Source of the DNA: Isoperla grammatica
Lineage: Eukaryota > Arthropoda > Insecta > Plecoptera > Perlodidae
Direction: 5' to 3'
Assembly (NCBI GenBank): GCA_945910005.1
Contig: OX246745.1
Span: 6,203,591-6,267,590, forward strand
Length of the DNA: 64,000 bases
The notes below the pieces were generated by a model. The model did not search any database. It saw nothing but the letters and a program-made list of their open reading frames with translations, and had not been told where the DNA came from. Position 1 is the stretch's first letter. Every line of letters starts with the position of its first letter. The position numbers and the translations under genes are program-made. Below, in pieces: positions 24,756 through 36,900 of the stretch.

Positions 24756-25030
24756 ACATCACGAACTATCGACGCTACCTTCCCGATGCTACTGTCGAAC
24801 GACCTCTTTACAACTCCTACATCCCTGATACAAAGTCCCACAAAACAGCTCGAAAATTGGCAGTCACAGCAGCGGTGCGAGCACCGGGAAGGTAGCGTCG
24901 ATACATCACGAACTATCGACGCTACCTTCCCGATGCTACTGTCGAACGACCTCTTTGCAACTCCTACATCCCTGATACAAAGTCCCACAAAACCGAAAAT
25001 GACGGTTCCCACAGCAGCGGTGTGAAACTA
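24752..25030. repeat. 147-bp tandem duplication
   Basis: The unit starts CGATACATCACGAACTATCG and begins again at 24899. Each contains GACGCTACCTTCCCGATGCT, and an inverted GGGAAGGTAGCGTC separates the units. Confidence 0.85.
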
Positions 25031-25539
25031 TCGCCGTGACCACCCGTGACGTAACGACGCTAGCTTCACAGTGCTACCAGCGCATTCTATCGGTGGTCAC
25101 GCGAACTCTTTGCGCGACTTACAGCACAGTACTATATCGACTGAGCGTGAATCTTTACAAAATAAGTCTGTTCCATAAATAAAATAGCTTGAAACTTGAC
25201 ATTTAATACCTGCGACAGTGCAGTACATCTTCCTCAGGATGAGAGGTTGGTATTTTTGTGGAATGGAATTGTTTTGAGGCTCAGAAGGGGAAAACGAAAC
25301 AATCTAATTTGAAATATTTCAATCCATCATTTTTGTCTGTATTTGTATCACATGTTGAAAATATAATTTCCGGAGAAAATAAATCGTATTTCACCGGGAC
25401 CCAAACACAACACGAATTAACACACCTTGCACTTTATTAAAAACATATTTTGTATTATCACACACACACCATCCATACGGTAACAGTTTATTTGTTTAAA
25501 AACAAAAAATTAAGACAGTAAGTAATTGGTTTATAAATT

Positions 25540-25626
25540 CTATGCAACTTCTTGGCACACTTCGCCGTTTTCTTTCCTCTTCTTGACCAGTTCTACCAGC
25601 TGCTTGTAACGGATCATGCATTCCTC
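25540..25626 (-). CDS. Terminal exon of an unidentified gene
   Basis: A good acceptor (TGTCTGGTTTCAG|GAGG) precedes 29 codons that end in TAG at 25540-25542. They encode a charged helix (ECMIRYKQLVELVKKRKENG...). Minus-strand AATAAA signals follow at 25487-25492 and 25434-25439. I do not recognise the protein, and the partner exons upstream were not found. Confidence 0.5.
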   Translation of the reverse strand, partial: EECMIRYKQLVELVKKRKENGEVCQEVA

Positions 25627-25731
25627 CTGAAACCAGACAGTTTATTAATTAAAGCATCAACTTAGAATAGGGGTGTTTGTGAATCACTGTCACACGCACA
25701 CGCTACGCGCTCATACTGCACCATCTCTTCA

Positions 25732-25890
25732 TCCCCTCATAGTTAATATATTATTATAATTATTTCATTGTATTATTTCATATTTCTTTATATCTATTCA
25801 TAATGTATTTTAGTTCCTCATAATTAATATATTATTATAATTATTTCATTGTATTAATTCATATTTCTTTATATCTATTCATAATGTATT
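25732..25890. repeat. Two-copy direct repeat of about 80 bp
   Basis: The stretch TTCCTCATAATTAATATATT through TATTCATAATGTATTTT occurs twice in tandem. A tail ending TAAATAAATACTATTAAATAAA follows at 26050, resembling the 3' end of a non-LTR element. Confidence 0.8.
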
Positions 25891-26111
25891 TTGTATCAGT
25901 GGTGTGTTACAAATAGTTTGTACCTATTTTGTATTTTGTACTTTATAATTGTACTTAATGGTTTGTAATTTTTGTTTGTATTTACATGTGTAACTAACTG
26001 TACGGCTGAAGAGAGCCTCCGCACAGACGGTGGCTCTGCAATAGCCCATACATTAAATAAATACTATTAAATAAACTACATCCATAAGATTCTAAATATG
26101 TAAGTTTCACA

Positions 26112-27114
26112 TAGCACTTCTATGTATATCTGCAATACAGTGCAAGGCATCTACTAGTGCTTACTACACCGATACAGGAGGCTCAGCGGTATAATACAGG
26201 TGTGTAGCACTTCTATGTATATCTGCAATACAGTGCAAGACATCTGCTAGTGCTTACTACACCGATAGAGGAGGCTCAGCGGTATAATACAGGTGTGTAG
26301 CACTTCTATGTATATCTGCAATACAGTGCAAGACATCTGCTAGTGCTTACTACACCGATAGAGGAGGCTCAGCGGTATAATACAGGTGTGTAGCACTTCT
26401 ATGTATATCTGCAATACAGTGCAAGATATCTGCTAGTGCTTACTACACCGATATAGGAGGCTTAGCGGTAAAATACAGGTGTGTAGCACTTCTATGTATA
26501 TCTGCAATACAGTGCAAGACATCTGCTAGTGCTTACTACACCGATAGAGGGGGCTCAGCGGTATAATACAGGTGTGTAGCACTTCTATGTATATCTGCAA
26601 TACAGTGCAAGGCATCTGCTAGTGCTTACTACACCGACAGAGGAGGCTCAGCGGTATAATACAGGTGTGTGGCACTTCTATGTATATCTGCTATACAGTG
26701 CAAGGCATCTGCTAGTGCTTACTACACCGATAGAGGAGGCTTAGCGGTATAATACAGGTGTGTGGCACTTCTATGTATATCTGCAATACAGTGCAAGGCA
26801 TCTGCTAGTGCTTACTACACCGATAGAGGAGGCTCAGCGGTATAATACAGGTGTGTGGCACTTCTATGTATATCTGCAATACAGTGCAAGGCATCTGCTA
26901 GTGCTTACTACACCGATAGAGGAAGCTCAGCGGTATAATACAGGTGTGTAGCACTTCTATGTATATCTGCAATACAGTGCAAGGCATCTGCTAGTGCTTA
27001 CTACACCGATATAGGTGGCTCAGCGGTATAATACAGGTGTGTGGCACTTCTATGTATATCTGCAATACAGTGCAAGGCATCTGCTAGTGCTTACTACACC
27101 GATAGAGCAGGCTA
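26112..27114 (+). repeat. 93-bp satellite, 11 copies, built from a SINE head
   Basis: Units start TAGCACTTCTATGTATATCT at 26112, 26205, 26298 and so on every 93 bp to 27042. Each contains GAGGCTCAGCGGTATAATAC, an A-box-like tRNA head. The last unit runs directly into a SINE body at 27115. Confidence 0.93.
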
Positions 27115-27300
27115 TAGGAGCAATAACATGTGGAGGTCTCCAGTTCGATATTGGTCACCAGCAATGTGACGGTTTTGCTCAGCCACAAGGCGAACGCTGG
27201 GCTAGAGTCCTACTAACATCCTTCGGATATTCCTTCATAACTATCTAGTTAGTCCCCTGATGAGTGGCATATCTGGTTAAATTGTTTAGTGCCTACAGAA
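27115..27300 (+). mobile_element. SINE family 2 body (tail of the 93-bp array)
   Basis: The B-box-like CTCCAGTTCGATATTGGTCA is followed by GGCGAACGCTGGG, CTCCTACTAACA-like sequence and CTGATGAGTGGCATATCTGG. All are shared with the complete copy at 45690. Confidence 0.75.
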
Positions 27301-28100
27301 GGGGTTCCTGCAAAACATTATTTTTAAATATTATTATTAACCTACTACAACATATTCAGAATATGCAATTTTGGCCATTTTTCATATTATTCGTGCTCAA
27401 ATCCTTTCTACATTACACTTTTAACACTAGTGTATACAATATTGTAATGAGGTTTTGTTATTATTTTTGTAAGGATTAACTTCCTGGATACACAAATATT
27501 TCATTTCGATGACTTAGAATAAATGTTTATTTTAACATTGCTTTTTACACATTAACATGCGTTTATTAATTTTTTAACCAGGCACTGCCATTATGCTTTA
27601 ACCATTTGTAAGCGTTTGGGTGTATCACAATCACAAAAAGAACAATTCGAGTGAAATATTTGAAGTGGCCCATGCCCTGTGTTATCACTTATCAACGTAC
27701 ATATGTTAATTTCATTTATTTAGCATCTCCTGGATGTGGCCTATCAAATTTGAGGCAGCATGAAATTTTGAATATTTATGAAGTATGAAAACTGACGTAA
27801 CATTAGGTGTGCATATTTGTACATAAACAGCTGGGGCTGGATTCACAAAGATACTAACTCCTGCATTGTCAAAAAGAAGCAAATCAGCAAAATAAGACAG
27901 CACCGATCTTACTACACATTCACAAATCAAATATTTTAAGTTTATGGACAATATTTGACTACATATTGTCTCCACAAGTTTGTATGACTACATGACATGA
28001 TTTATATTACGACGATTTGTTTAAAACAAGAACATTTTGAACTAGGCATCTTTGTGAACCCAATGCCTGAGTGTTACTATACAAACTGCTTTATGTACCG

Positions 28101-28253
28101 AGCACGTGCTGTATAACATAGTTCCCGTACTTGTATCAGCTGCTCAACGTGCTGGTGTAGTTGTCTAGGATGGGGTCGTCTGTTCGGGTGTCCAATGCTC
28201 CAAGATGCGCTGGATCACTCTGCAGCCGTACGGGTGGTTGACAGCGCAAACAC
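28101..28253 (-). pseudogene. Decayed Pumilio-repeat fragment with frameshifts
   Basis: The stretch matches Puf sequence around HPYGCRVIQRILEH and the following QHVEQLIQ..YGNYVIQHVL. The match holds only with a 1-nt loss before HPYG, a loss after the ILE codons and a gap after LIQ. It therefore cannot be translated as a Puf domain. It lies downstream of the other fragment in the right order on the same strand. Confidence 0.75.
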
Positions 28254-28934
28254 CTTCAAACACAGACAACATGTTGTTAACCCTTTCCGGTCTAGTCGTG
28301 TGTTGAACGAGGCTCAACATCACAAGTCCTGCAGTTACATGCGATTCAAAACTGTGTTTTTGTTTCAATTTTCCAATCCTGGTGCCCACCTATTTCAGTC
28401 CAAAATGTACTTCTTATGAATCAACATGTCATTAATAATATTAAACGAAATAATTGGACAGCAAAATTTGTTAGACCATCATGACTAAATATTACTGATT
28501 AAAATATTCCGGGGAGGTTACTCCCGTTCCTATTGCCGGGTTAAGATAAATCATAACCAACTCTTCTTACAGTGCCATAGTGGTAAAAAAATTACGGATT
28601 GTTATAGGTAATACCATCTAGCTAGCTTTATTGGTTCATAAACATGTTTACATGAGAGTGATGTGTGAGTGTATGAAGTAACCTTGCTTGCGACGTAAAC
28701 AGAATGCAGCATCGCCCTGCTCAAATTTTGTTATGTTTGCAAAGGAATCCAAGAAGGACCAAACACATCATCAATGAATGTAACAGTCCAGTCAACATTG
28801 TCATGTTGTGTTTAGTTAGACCCTAAATTACAACAATATGATTAAGTTGGGCGTCATCTGTTTTCCCTAAAGTACATCCAGAGATGACGTAAGATAGCCG
28901 ATCAACCCTTATAACAAACATGTTTAACAGAGAA

Positions 28935-29285
28935 GGATACCTCTACGTCAAAAACCGCACAAAATTTTGAATTATATTACAAGAATGGGCTTTGAAATCG
29001 GAAATCTGAATCAACAGCGCACTGTGGTTTAGTAAGCTCTACATACTGAATGCGCTAAGTCGTGACTTATATTATAATCAGTATGTTTTTTTATAAATAA
29101 TTAATTGTATTACTAATTATCGAATTATAATCAAAATACTACGCTAATGGTTGTAATATTTATTCTATCTGTAGGGCTTACCAAAGCATAGTGCGCTGCT
29201 GATTTAGATTTTCGATTTCTTGTTGCAATCTTGAGATATAATTTAATAATGAACATTTTCTGCGGTTTTTAACGTAGAGACTACC
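28935..29285. mobile_element. Foldback MITE, copy 2
   Basis: This copy has the same ends (CTCTACGTCAAAAACCGCAC ... CTGCGGTTTTTAACGTAGAG) and the same internal palindrome as the copy at 12562-12919, in the opposite orientation. Confidence 0.85.
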
Positions 29286-29919
29286 CTTTGCCCTTAAGGC
29301 TATCATTTTCAACTGTTACCAATTATTGCCATCTCCTGGCCAATTAAGATATAGCATGTGAACAACTCTTTTTCATGGCAGTCTACTTGTGTAATTACAT
29401 ATTATAAAGTTGCCCTCCAGACCCATCCCGTAATTATAGTCTATTCATGTATTATTGTACTAGACCTGATGTTTGAAACAAACAACTCGTGCATCTTAGT
29501 GCGTGAATTCGCGCGAATTAAGCGAAAAGAAAACTTCATATGAGCTGGAATTGAATTTGACATTCAGACAATGCACACTGATTGTATTTACTTTTAAATA
29601 GCAGTCTCAGTTATCTAGTTTGGAAATATTTTATTCTATAATCGTAAAACATATCTAAACATATCTAGAACCAAACTATTGAATTGAAACTATTGAACTA
29701 TTGAATATATACACTATTGTCAAGGTTGTTCCCTATTTCCCGATAGTACAATATTATAGTTTAAGCAAATGTATTTTATTTTGAGTATTTTCAAAATACA
29801 AATGCATTTTGTATAGAAGCTACAAGGCGAAAAAAAAATCTTGTATTTTGTACCTATAATATATTTACTTGGGTATTTTGTAATAAAAATAAAAACATTT
29901 GAGTATTTTACCCAGCTCT

Positions 29920-30033
29920 GGTGACCGTCAAGCTCCTTCACGATCTCCTGCTGGTGCTCGGGCGAGATAGATTCCAGCGCCTTCTGGATCACGCGGCAGC
30001 CGTACATCTGCAGCGCTGGGGGCAGGACGTGGC
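29920..30033 (-). pseudogene. Pumilio-repeat exon fragment
   Basis: After the acceptor-like TATTATACAG, 38 codons match a Puf repeat ([20 protein letters not shown], then EIVKELDGH). Homology stops abruptly at LDGH. The next bases, CAGAGCTGGGTAAAATACTC, look like the end of an inserted transposon. The following Puf repeats are absent. Confidence 0.7.
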
Positions 30034-30476
30034 CTGTATAATAATAACAACACATAATATGTTTTTGCAACAGATCTAATTTTTCAAATCATTTTAGATG
30101 AGGGAGTGGGTGGGGATTTAACATATTTTGGATTTGTTTTAAAACTTTATTTTGGAACAACAAATTTTCTGATTTTTGCTCAAGTTATTTAAACATGGGT
30201 GACCTCAAATTATAACACATCTATAATTTTAAGTTATTATTGGATAATATTTACTGGAAATTGGATTTGTAATAAAATCCTAATTTGAAATCAAACCCCA
30301 ATTGTTTCATTTTATGTGGAAAATAATTTTTTTTGCATTTTTCTTGACTTGTTTTACTTTGGAAACTTCAAATTTGTACGCTTGGGATTATGAAATGGCC
30401 AAGATGTTTTTAAAATTTCCTACTCTTATGTTCTTTTTACACTTTCCAATTCCCAATAAAAAACACTTCGATTTAT

Positions 30477-30924
30477 TCAAACAAAATATTGATTCGTTTT
30501 CACATTATATTTTGATCGCAGCTGTTTCTCCATAATGTAACTCATTTGTCCACTTAATCGCGGTTGAATGACCCCTCGACAGTGGATGCTCCCGTACGGT
30601 CCATTATTATCCTGGACCGTGGCTCCCCCGTCCACGTCCCCGTTCACACTGGCTGCAACGTGCGCGCGCACCCCTTTGAGTTGTGTCGAAATACCGACTC
30701 TGGCTGGATCGTAGAAGCAGCTGTCACTTAGGTCCAACAAGTGACAGGTAGAGACAACTCACTATAAGTCCCACAGCTCTTATACACAGCACTATCGTTG
30801 TACTGACAGCACCACGTTTAATTAGGCGTGTTCATTAAATATCAGCCACGTCGATTAGGAGAATGCAAAGTAAACAGTCTTACCTGGACATGACAACAGC
30901 GGCGACACATCCACCTCCTGCCAT
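30477..30924 (-). CDS. Possible two-exon small gene, unknown function
   Basis: A short first exon (30884-30924, MAGGGCVAAVVMS, donor TCCAG|GTAAGA, phase 2) could join an open stretch 30477-30720 (acceptor AAGTGACAG|CTGC). Together they make 285 nt in one frame, 94 aa. The stop overlaps a minus-strand AATAAA (TGAATAAA). No homologue is recognised and the pyrimidine tract is weak, so this may be chance. Confidence 0.25.
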
Positions 30925-31529
30925 GCGTTGAGCGCGACTGACTGACTGAATCATCTAGCGCGAGTGATGTATTGGGTTCTAGGGAGAGGGGGGATTGATA
31001 ATAGCAGAGTGCAATGGGTACACAACTGTGGGGGAGTTAAACATCATGAAAGAAACGTTATGTAAACAATAATATAATCACAATGAATATAATTTAATAA
31101 TATAATTAAAAGGAGAGGTTATTGAAACGCAGGAAAAAAGAAAAGTTTAAGCAGAGTAGTAGGAAGGTTAACTTAGAGGAAAGGAAAATTTACAGTGGCA
31201 TTGAAATAAAATGGGAGAAAGTAAGCAAATGCAATCCTTGTTTTGCCTGATAAAATATGAAAATATTACGCAAGATTTAATAGTATAGATTTAGTGAGGT
31301 CGTGAGGATTATCAATACCAAGTGAGCCCTCCCGAAACACGATCAATTTTAGTGTTATTTTATCCTTGCCGCTTGCGCGCAAACATTACATAAGTTATGC
31401 AGTTGTGCACAATATTATCCCAAACTAATGCAAAGAACGGTAGTGGAATAGTTGACATATATAAACTCGAAGGCTGTTTTTGTAGGAAGCAATCCCAGCA
31501 TTCACCTTATGAATGAAGGCAGCTTAAAC

Positions 31530-31705
31530 CTAAAAACTGCTCTAACGGTGGTGGGAATTGAGGCAGCGATCTCTTGAAATAGAGTACTGGGTGCTACCGC
31601 TGAGCAACCCCTATCAGTAGTAGGAACACGCGCGTGCCTGCGATCTCTTGACATAGAGTACTGGGTGCTACCGCTGAGCAACCCCTATCAGTAGTAGGAA
31701 CACGC
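31530..31705 (-). mobile_element. tRNA-like SINE head, partly duplicated
   Basis: On the minus strand GGGGTTGCTCAGCGGTAGCA (A box) occurs twice, 75 bp apart. Only the second is followed by a B-box-like CCTCAATTCCCACC. The duplicated unit is nearly identical. Confidence 0.65.
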
Positions 31706-33428
31706 GCGTGCCTGTGAGCACAAATATCGATCGAATTAAGAACTTGATAGTATATTTGGATTCGAAATGTACCAACGATTACAACCTGATGAAAACAATT
31801 TTCAAAACCAGCCAACAATATTTTGTCAGTTTTGATTGTGTCATAAATTTCATAAATTTTGAAAACCGAATGCCCCCCAAATTGGCTGATAACGTGACAA
31901 ACGATAGACCACATCCAGAAGATGCTTAACAAATGATTTTTACATAGTATTGTTTTGGTATGCCTGGGATTCATGGTTAGCCGATGAACCATGTTTTTGT
32001 GTTGAGCCAAGTGCAACACATATAAAACACAAAACATTGAGCTTGATATAAGATTGTAGTTTGTGTATCACATTCATATGATGGATATAATTCATATCCA
32101 ATCACTACAAATAAAACAGCATACTCGAGGTCTGGGGTTCGAGACCCATCTTCCCCTACGTTGTTTTAAGGGCCAGGAAAACACGGTATATATTTTTTGG
32201 GTGATTTTTTATTTTTATCAATAGATCGTAATTTTGGGTATATTTTGCATCGAAATTTATCATGCGTTTCAAAATCCGTCGATATTATGAGTTAAATCAC
32301 AAAATAATGAATCGAGTTGAATGTATTGAAGTGGTCCCAGCCCTATATTATCAACATAATATGAGAGGAGAGGAGGAGTTGGAGAGGTTTGTTTCAGGAG
32401 TTAAAGACACAAATAAAGACCCACACAATATTATAACACAATACAATAATTTTTTTTTTTTTTTCAAATTTTGCCCATCTTTATTGCAGCTCATGGACAC
32501 GGCCTTCTGGAATCTAGCCTCGATGGACGGATGTCCGGTCTACGTTGTCACGTGATTGGAAAATGATTTCCGACAACAACCACGGACCGGTTATAAAAAT
32601 GGCAGCTGAGTTTGTTTTTGTGTACTGTGAACCCTATACCGGTGGTTCCCGACTTTTCTTTTACTCAAAGCACCCCAAGCCTACAGTCAGTAGACATGCG
32701 GCACCCCCCCCCCCCCCCCCCCCCCCTCAATCCACAGTTCAACTAACGCCCATGACAAAAACCAATAATTTTTAAAATATATAAGTAATAAATCAACATT
32801 TTGCAAATTTTGTATTACTGTACCACCACTTACTTATAGTTAGTCAAAATAATCGCAATCGTTTCCATCTAAATATTTAATTTTTTTAAACGGCGACTAA
32901 CGAGAACAAAATTATGTGTATGCAATATGCATGCATTTCAAATAGCCGGCTGCTGATGGTCCCGGAACGCCCATCTACGACAAAAGCGTCTATAAGGTTG
33001 CCATGCCACCACTTTATAACTTCAACTAGTCATTATTCTGTAAGTAATGAAATGCTTTTATTTTTCATGGATTATGGTATCAACATTAACCCAACCAAAC
33101 TTGATAAGAGACACAACACACAAATCACTGTTTTTAAACAATCTTCTTTTGTGTTTCACTACCAGTAACATCATCAATTAACATATCACACACTACGGTA
33201 ATATGTATATCATTGGTATTTAAGAGAATGTACCACATTACATGTATCCTGATTTATAATCCACTATACACAGCTTCTCGCTTGTACATATTTCTTACTT
33301 AGATTTTACACTTTCTACATGAGCTTTTTAGAAATCAAAAACAAGTACTAATTTGGATTCAATTACTCAATTAGATCTGATATACATTAAAAATTTTGAA
33401 TGTCAATGGGATTTCAATGTATAGTTGT
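31706..33428. other. No recognised gene; poly-C run
   Basis: The stretch holds a 23-base C run at 32704-32726 next to a hAT-like GGTGGTTCCCGACTTTTC. A minus-strand AATAAA near 33057 may serve TACO1. A stretch after TTTATTGCAG at 32488 reads LMDTAFWNLAS for 21 codons, but I could not assign it. Confidence 0.4.
32110..32160 (+). mobile_element. SINE head fragment
   Basis: TCGAGGTCTGGGGTTCGAGA matches the minus-strand tRNA-like end of the duplicated blocks at 23050-23088. Confidence 0.5.
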
Positions 33429-33577
33429 CCCAAGACTACCTTACACATGCTTTCGTCACAGGCGACTGGTTCGTAGCCAATCAGTGATCGGTATTGGCGG
33501 AAGTGTGTCTCGGGCGGTTCGCTGGTTGGCTACGACTGCCCCGGATGTGACGAAAGCAGGTGTAAAGTAATCTTGGG
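33429..33577. mobile_element. Foldback MITE, family B, copy 1
   Basis: The ends CCCAAGACTACCTTACACAT and ATGTGACGAAAGCAGG...CTTGGG are inverted. The core contains GGTTCGCTGGTTGGCTACGA. The copy at 62449-62610 is in the other orientation. Confidence 0.8.
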
Positions 33578-33752
33578 TCCACTATAATAATGTGTTTCAT
33601 GTTCTAAAAATTAAGTTCTCAGAAGAGATTTTGTCAAACTGCTTCTTTTCTAATACATTGACTATTAATACTGTAATATCTGATATAGACAACATTAGTT
33701 ATTTGGTGCTGGAAGTGAGTCTCTGCACAATCACTGTATACACTGGAGTTCT

Positions 33753-33953
33753 TTAAGCTATGTTGTCATAGAGTTTAACGACGTCGGGGTTTTCTTGCAA
33801 CTTATCACAGAGTTGAGCAACAGATTCTAATTCGGAATCGTTTAGTTTGACTAGTGTGTGCGGTATGAATTCTTGGTCAACCACTTTTATTGAATAGTTC
33901 AGCTTCTCCAGCTTGGCTTTTACTTGATGCACTATTTCAGTTGCACACAGGAA
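33753..33953 (-). CDS. TACO1: TACO1 exon 4 (terminal)
   Basis: The acceptor is TTTGTTGCAG|TTCCTG. The exon encodes residues 211-276, including [22 protein letters not shown] and [12 protein letters not shown], ending in TAA. Confidence 0.93.
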   Translation of the reverse strand, partial: FLCATEIVHQVKAKLEKLNYSIKVVDQEFIPHTLVKLNDSELESVAQLCDKLQENPDVVKLYDNIA

Positions 33954-36900
33954 CTGCAACAAACAACAGATATTCAATATCGCTATAGCTATGCTATCCT
34001 TCATTGCTATTTTAGTGCTGACTGCTGACATTCATGGTTCAATGAAATTTGTCATTGGATATTAAAAATGTACACAAATACACTTCCATGATATAGTAAA
34101 AGCCCTCACCACAACTGTTGGCATCGTAATCAGAATAGGGATCACAATTGTACATTTTTCCAATACAAAAATTACGGCATTACGATTTAGTAGATGTGCC
34201 ATAGAGACAGTGCCATAAGAACTACGTAAGTTAACTCTTTCACGGTTTCTGGATTGCAATTGCAACCCCGATACCGACAATTGTTGTGGGTTGGGCTTTA
34301 CACGTATAGGAGCTGGACAGTAAAACTGCTATCCAGTCAAAACCAACAATAAATGTAGTGCTATTGCAGATCTGAAATGTATGAAGAATATTCAACAGTG
34401 ATACTATAAGTATGCATCCTCACACTTAAATGATACATTTTTTTCAGTACCATAAAGTAGGCCTACCTAGAGTAACCATAGAAATCCATAAATCATTGTC
34501 CACCATTTTAAAATCAGCAATGCATTGCTACAATAGAAACGACAGCAAGGCAATAGCATTAGCAATACAACATTGCTATTTAAAACTAGAAATGCACACA
34601 TCAATTGGTATTATAGCTTGATACTAGACAATGACAAAAAATTGATAATGAATGAGAAAAATGCCTAGCCTATTTGTGTTTTTAAAATTTTATTCATTGG
34701 AGTTTCAAATCCTAGATTCCATGCCAACCTACAATCACAGATCATCCACAAGGTAATGCTGTTCCATGGTAAGTGGGTTCAGGCGAGACTGAGGAGAGGC
34801 TTAGTTAAGTAGAGGTCTGGAAGATGCATTTGGCTCTAAGAATATTTCCAGGGCTATATTTTGCAATCAAAAATGTATTTTAGCTACCGGTAAGGTTATT
34901 TTGCGATAAAAGAGACAAGTCACTGTTGACCGGACACGCAAAAATAACTCATGTTCTCTCTTCAAGATAAACAATACGTTTCCAAAATTGTGTTCAGTAA
35001 ACCACCCGTGCTTCAAAGACAAAGAGCATAGTCAGGCCTCAGGGGTATTGGACTGCCCACCCCCAGCCCTCGTCCTGAAGTGACAGTACTTGGCAACAAT
35101 ATCTGCAGCCAAAGGGATAGAGGAGAAGCGTAGCACAAAGAGGGTAGAATATTAGAATACATACTTTTAGTAACACAAGAAAAAATATTAAAATACTAGG
35201 CCTACTCCTCACCATTACCAATTTTTCTCGCCAATGGCGAGTTGGCGAGTGGAATTGGCAAGAGTTGTGGATACTCACTCGAAATAATATCTTGCCTTCT
35301 TCGTGGGTTAGCTCAATGACATCCTCTGCTCCAGCCTCGATGGCGTGCTCGATTGCTACCTCGCAAGTTAAGCTGTTGGGGCTGCTAGGTGCCGCTTCAA
35401 TCACTCCTTTCAGGTCAAACAAGTTCCGACTACCGCCTTCAGAATACGTGGCACTGAAACATTTAAACAAATCTAAACTGAAATGTAAGCTTCAATGTGG
35501 AGTTTCCCAAGGGCTGGATGCCCCCCTCCCCCCCCCCCCCCCCCCCCCCCCCCGGGATGATACTAGAAAAGGACACCAAACAATATCTCTAATAAACAAG
35601 AGTAGGCCTACAGTCACCTCAAAGTAAATTCTTATTCCCTTACTTATTTTTTCTTAAGATGGTTGATATAAGCTGTCTTGTTTTAGCAAAGTTTTCAGTC
35701 AAAATATCTGCAATTATGACACAGTTTCCAGGCCCTCTGAATTCCAATACAGCAGGTTTTGATGCTTCCTTTGATGTCTGGGACGACTTAATAATGCTTT
35801 GAATGGTACTTGACGGCATGCTGCTTCGTTTAGCTTGTTCAATCAATTGAGCAAGCTGGACGTTATAGGAAGGGTCATGGCTGCCCCCCTCTGAAATCAT
35901 ACATACAGACTTATTTAAGTACAACAGTATAAACAAGATGAAAGGAAAATGGGTTAAATTAATTAATCTTAGTATGTAGGCCTATCTCAAAGTAGGCTAA
36001 TTGATTAGGCCTATTGTATTCTGAAGATGGTGGATGGGTTTAAAGGTAGACTAGCAGTAAAAATCAAATTTACATGTAGGCTATGATATATAAGATACAG
36101 TAAGACAACCCTAAAAATGTCTACTCGCTAGCTCACAACTTGCAAGTGACTTTTGATAGGTTGCCAGTAAACTTAGTTATCTGAAAGTACCATTGCATTA
36201 TTACATTACATATCAATGCAATATTGACTCTCGTCTTAGATTTTGATTGTTTTTATGACAAGATATCGCCTCAAAATGCGTTTTAGACCATAAACATAAT
36301 GCAGGGCCAAAATTTTGTTTCGCCTTTTTTGGCACGGACGACACCAGCTACATCACGCACCTACGTTGCGAGTACAAATTACACGACGCTAGTGGACAAC
36401 TAGTTGATTTGTGGAGGGTTGCAGTAAAAAACAATCCGTAGTCGCTCGAATCAATATTTCCCCAAATACAAGTTTAAGAGCTGCTGTGCACTTTCTAGGA
36501 TAAAGACCTAACCACAATAATTGTCAGCATCGTGATCGTAAACGTTATCCGAAAATCGTGAAAGAGTTAACCAACTTTGTTGGTTCTTATGGCGCTGATC
36601 CAACATAATGCCTTAATGACGCAATTTCGCGACTGTAATAGGAATGCGTTCATAATTCTACGATTGCGATCACGATGCCAACAATTGTGGTTAGGATTAA
36701 AGAGTTAAGTATAGGGCATAGGGATGTTTTAGATTTACCAGCCTCTCAAATTATTATCACTTATTGTAGGGCCTAATGACCTCGAAAAGTGAGTGCTAGG
36801 AGCTTCTGAATGCCCTAGAACTAGAGCGCAGCTACAACTACAAAGAAAAATCCCAATACATTAGTCAATACTTGCCTCGTATAGCAACTCTCATCAGTCT

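Noticed and set aside
9471..27114. CRISPR arrays
   Set aside because: The repeats are directly adjacent satellites without unique spacers, in a eukaryotic genome.
28101..30033. Functional Pumilio gene
   Set aside because: Repeats are missing, frameshifts are present and one fragment ends in a transposon-like sequence.
32488..32554. Exon LMDTAFWNLAS after TTTATTGCAG
   Set aside because: It has only 21 codons before a stop and no partner exon or recognised protein.
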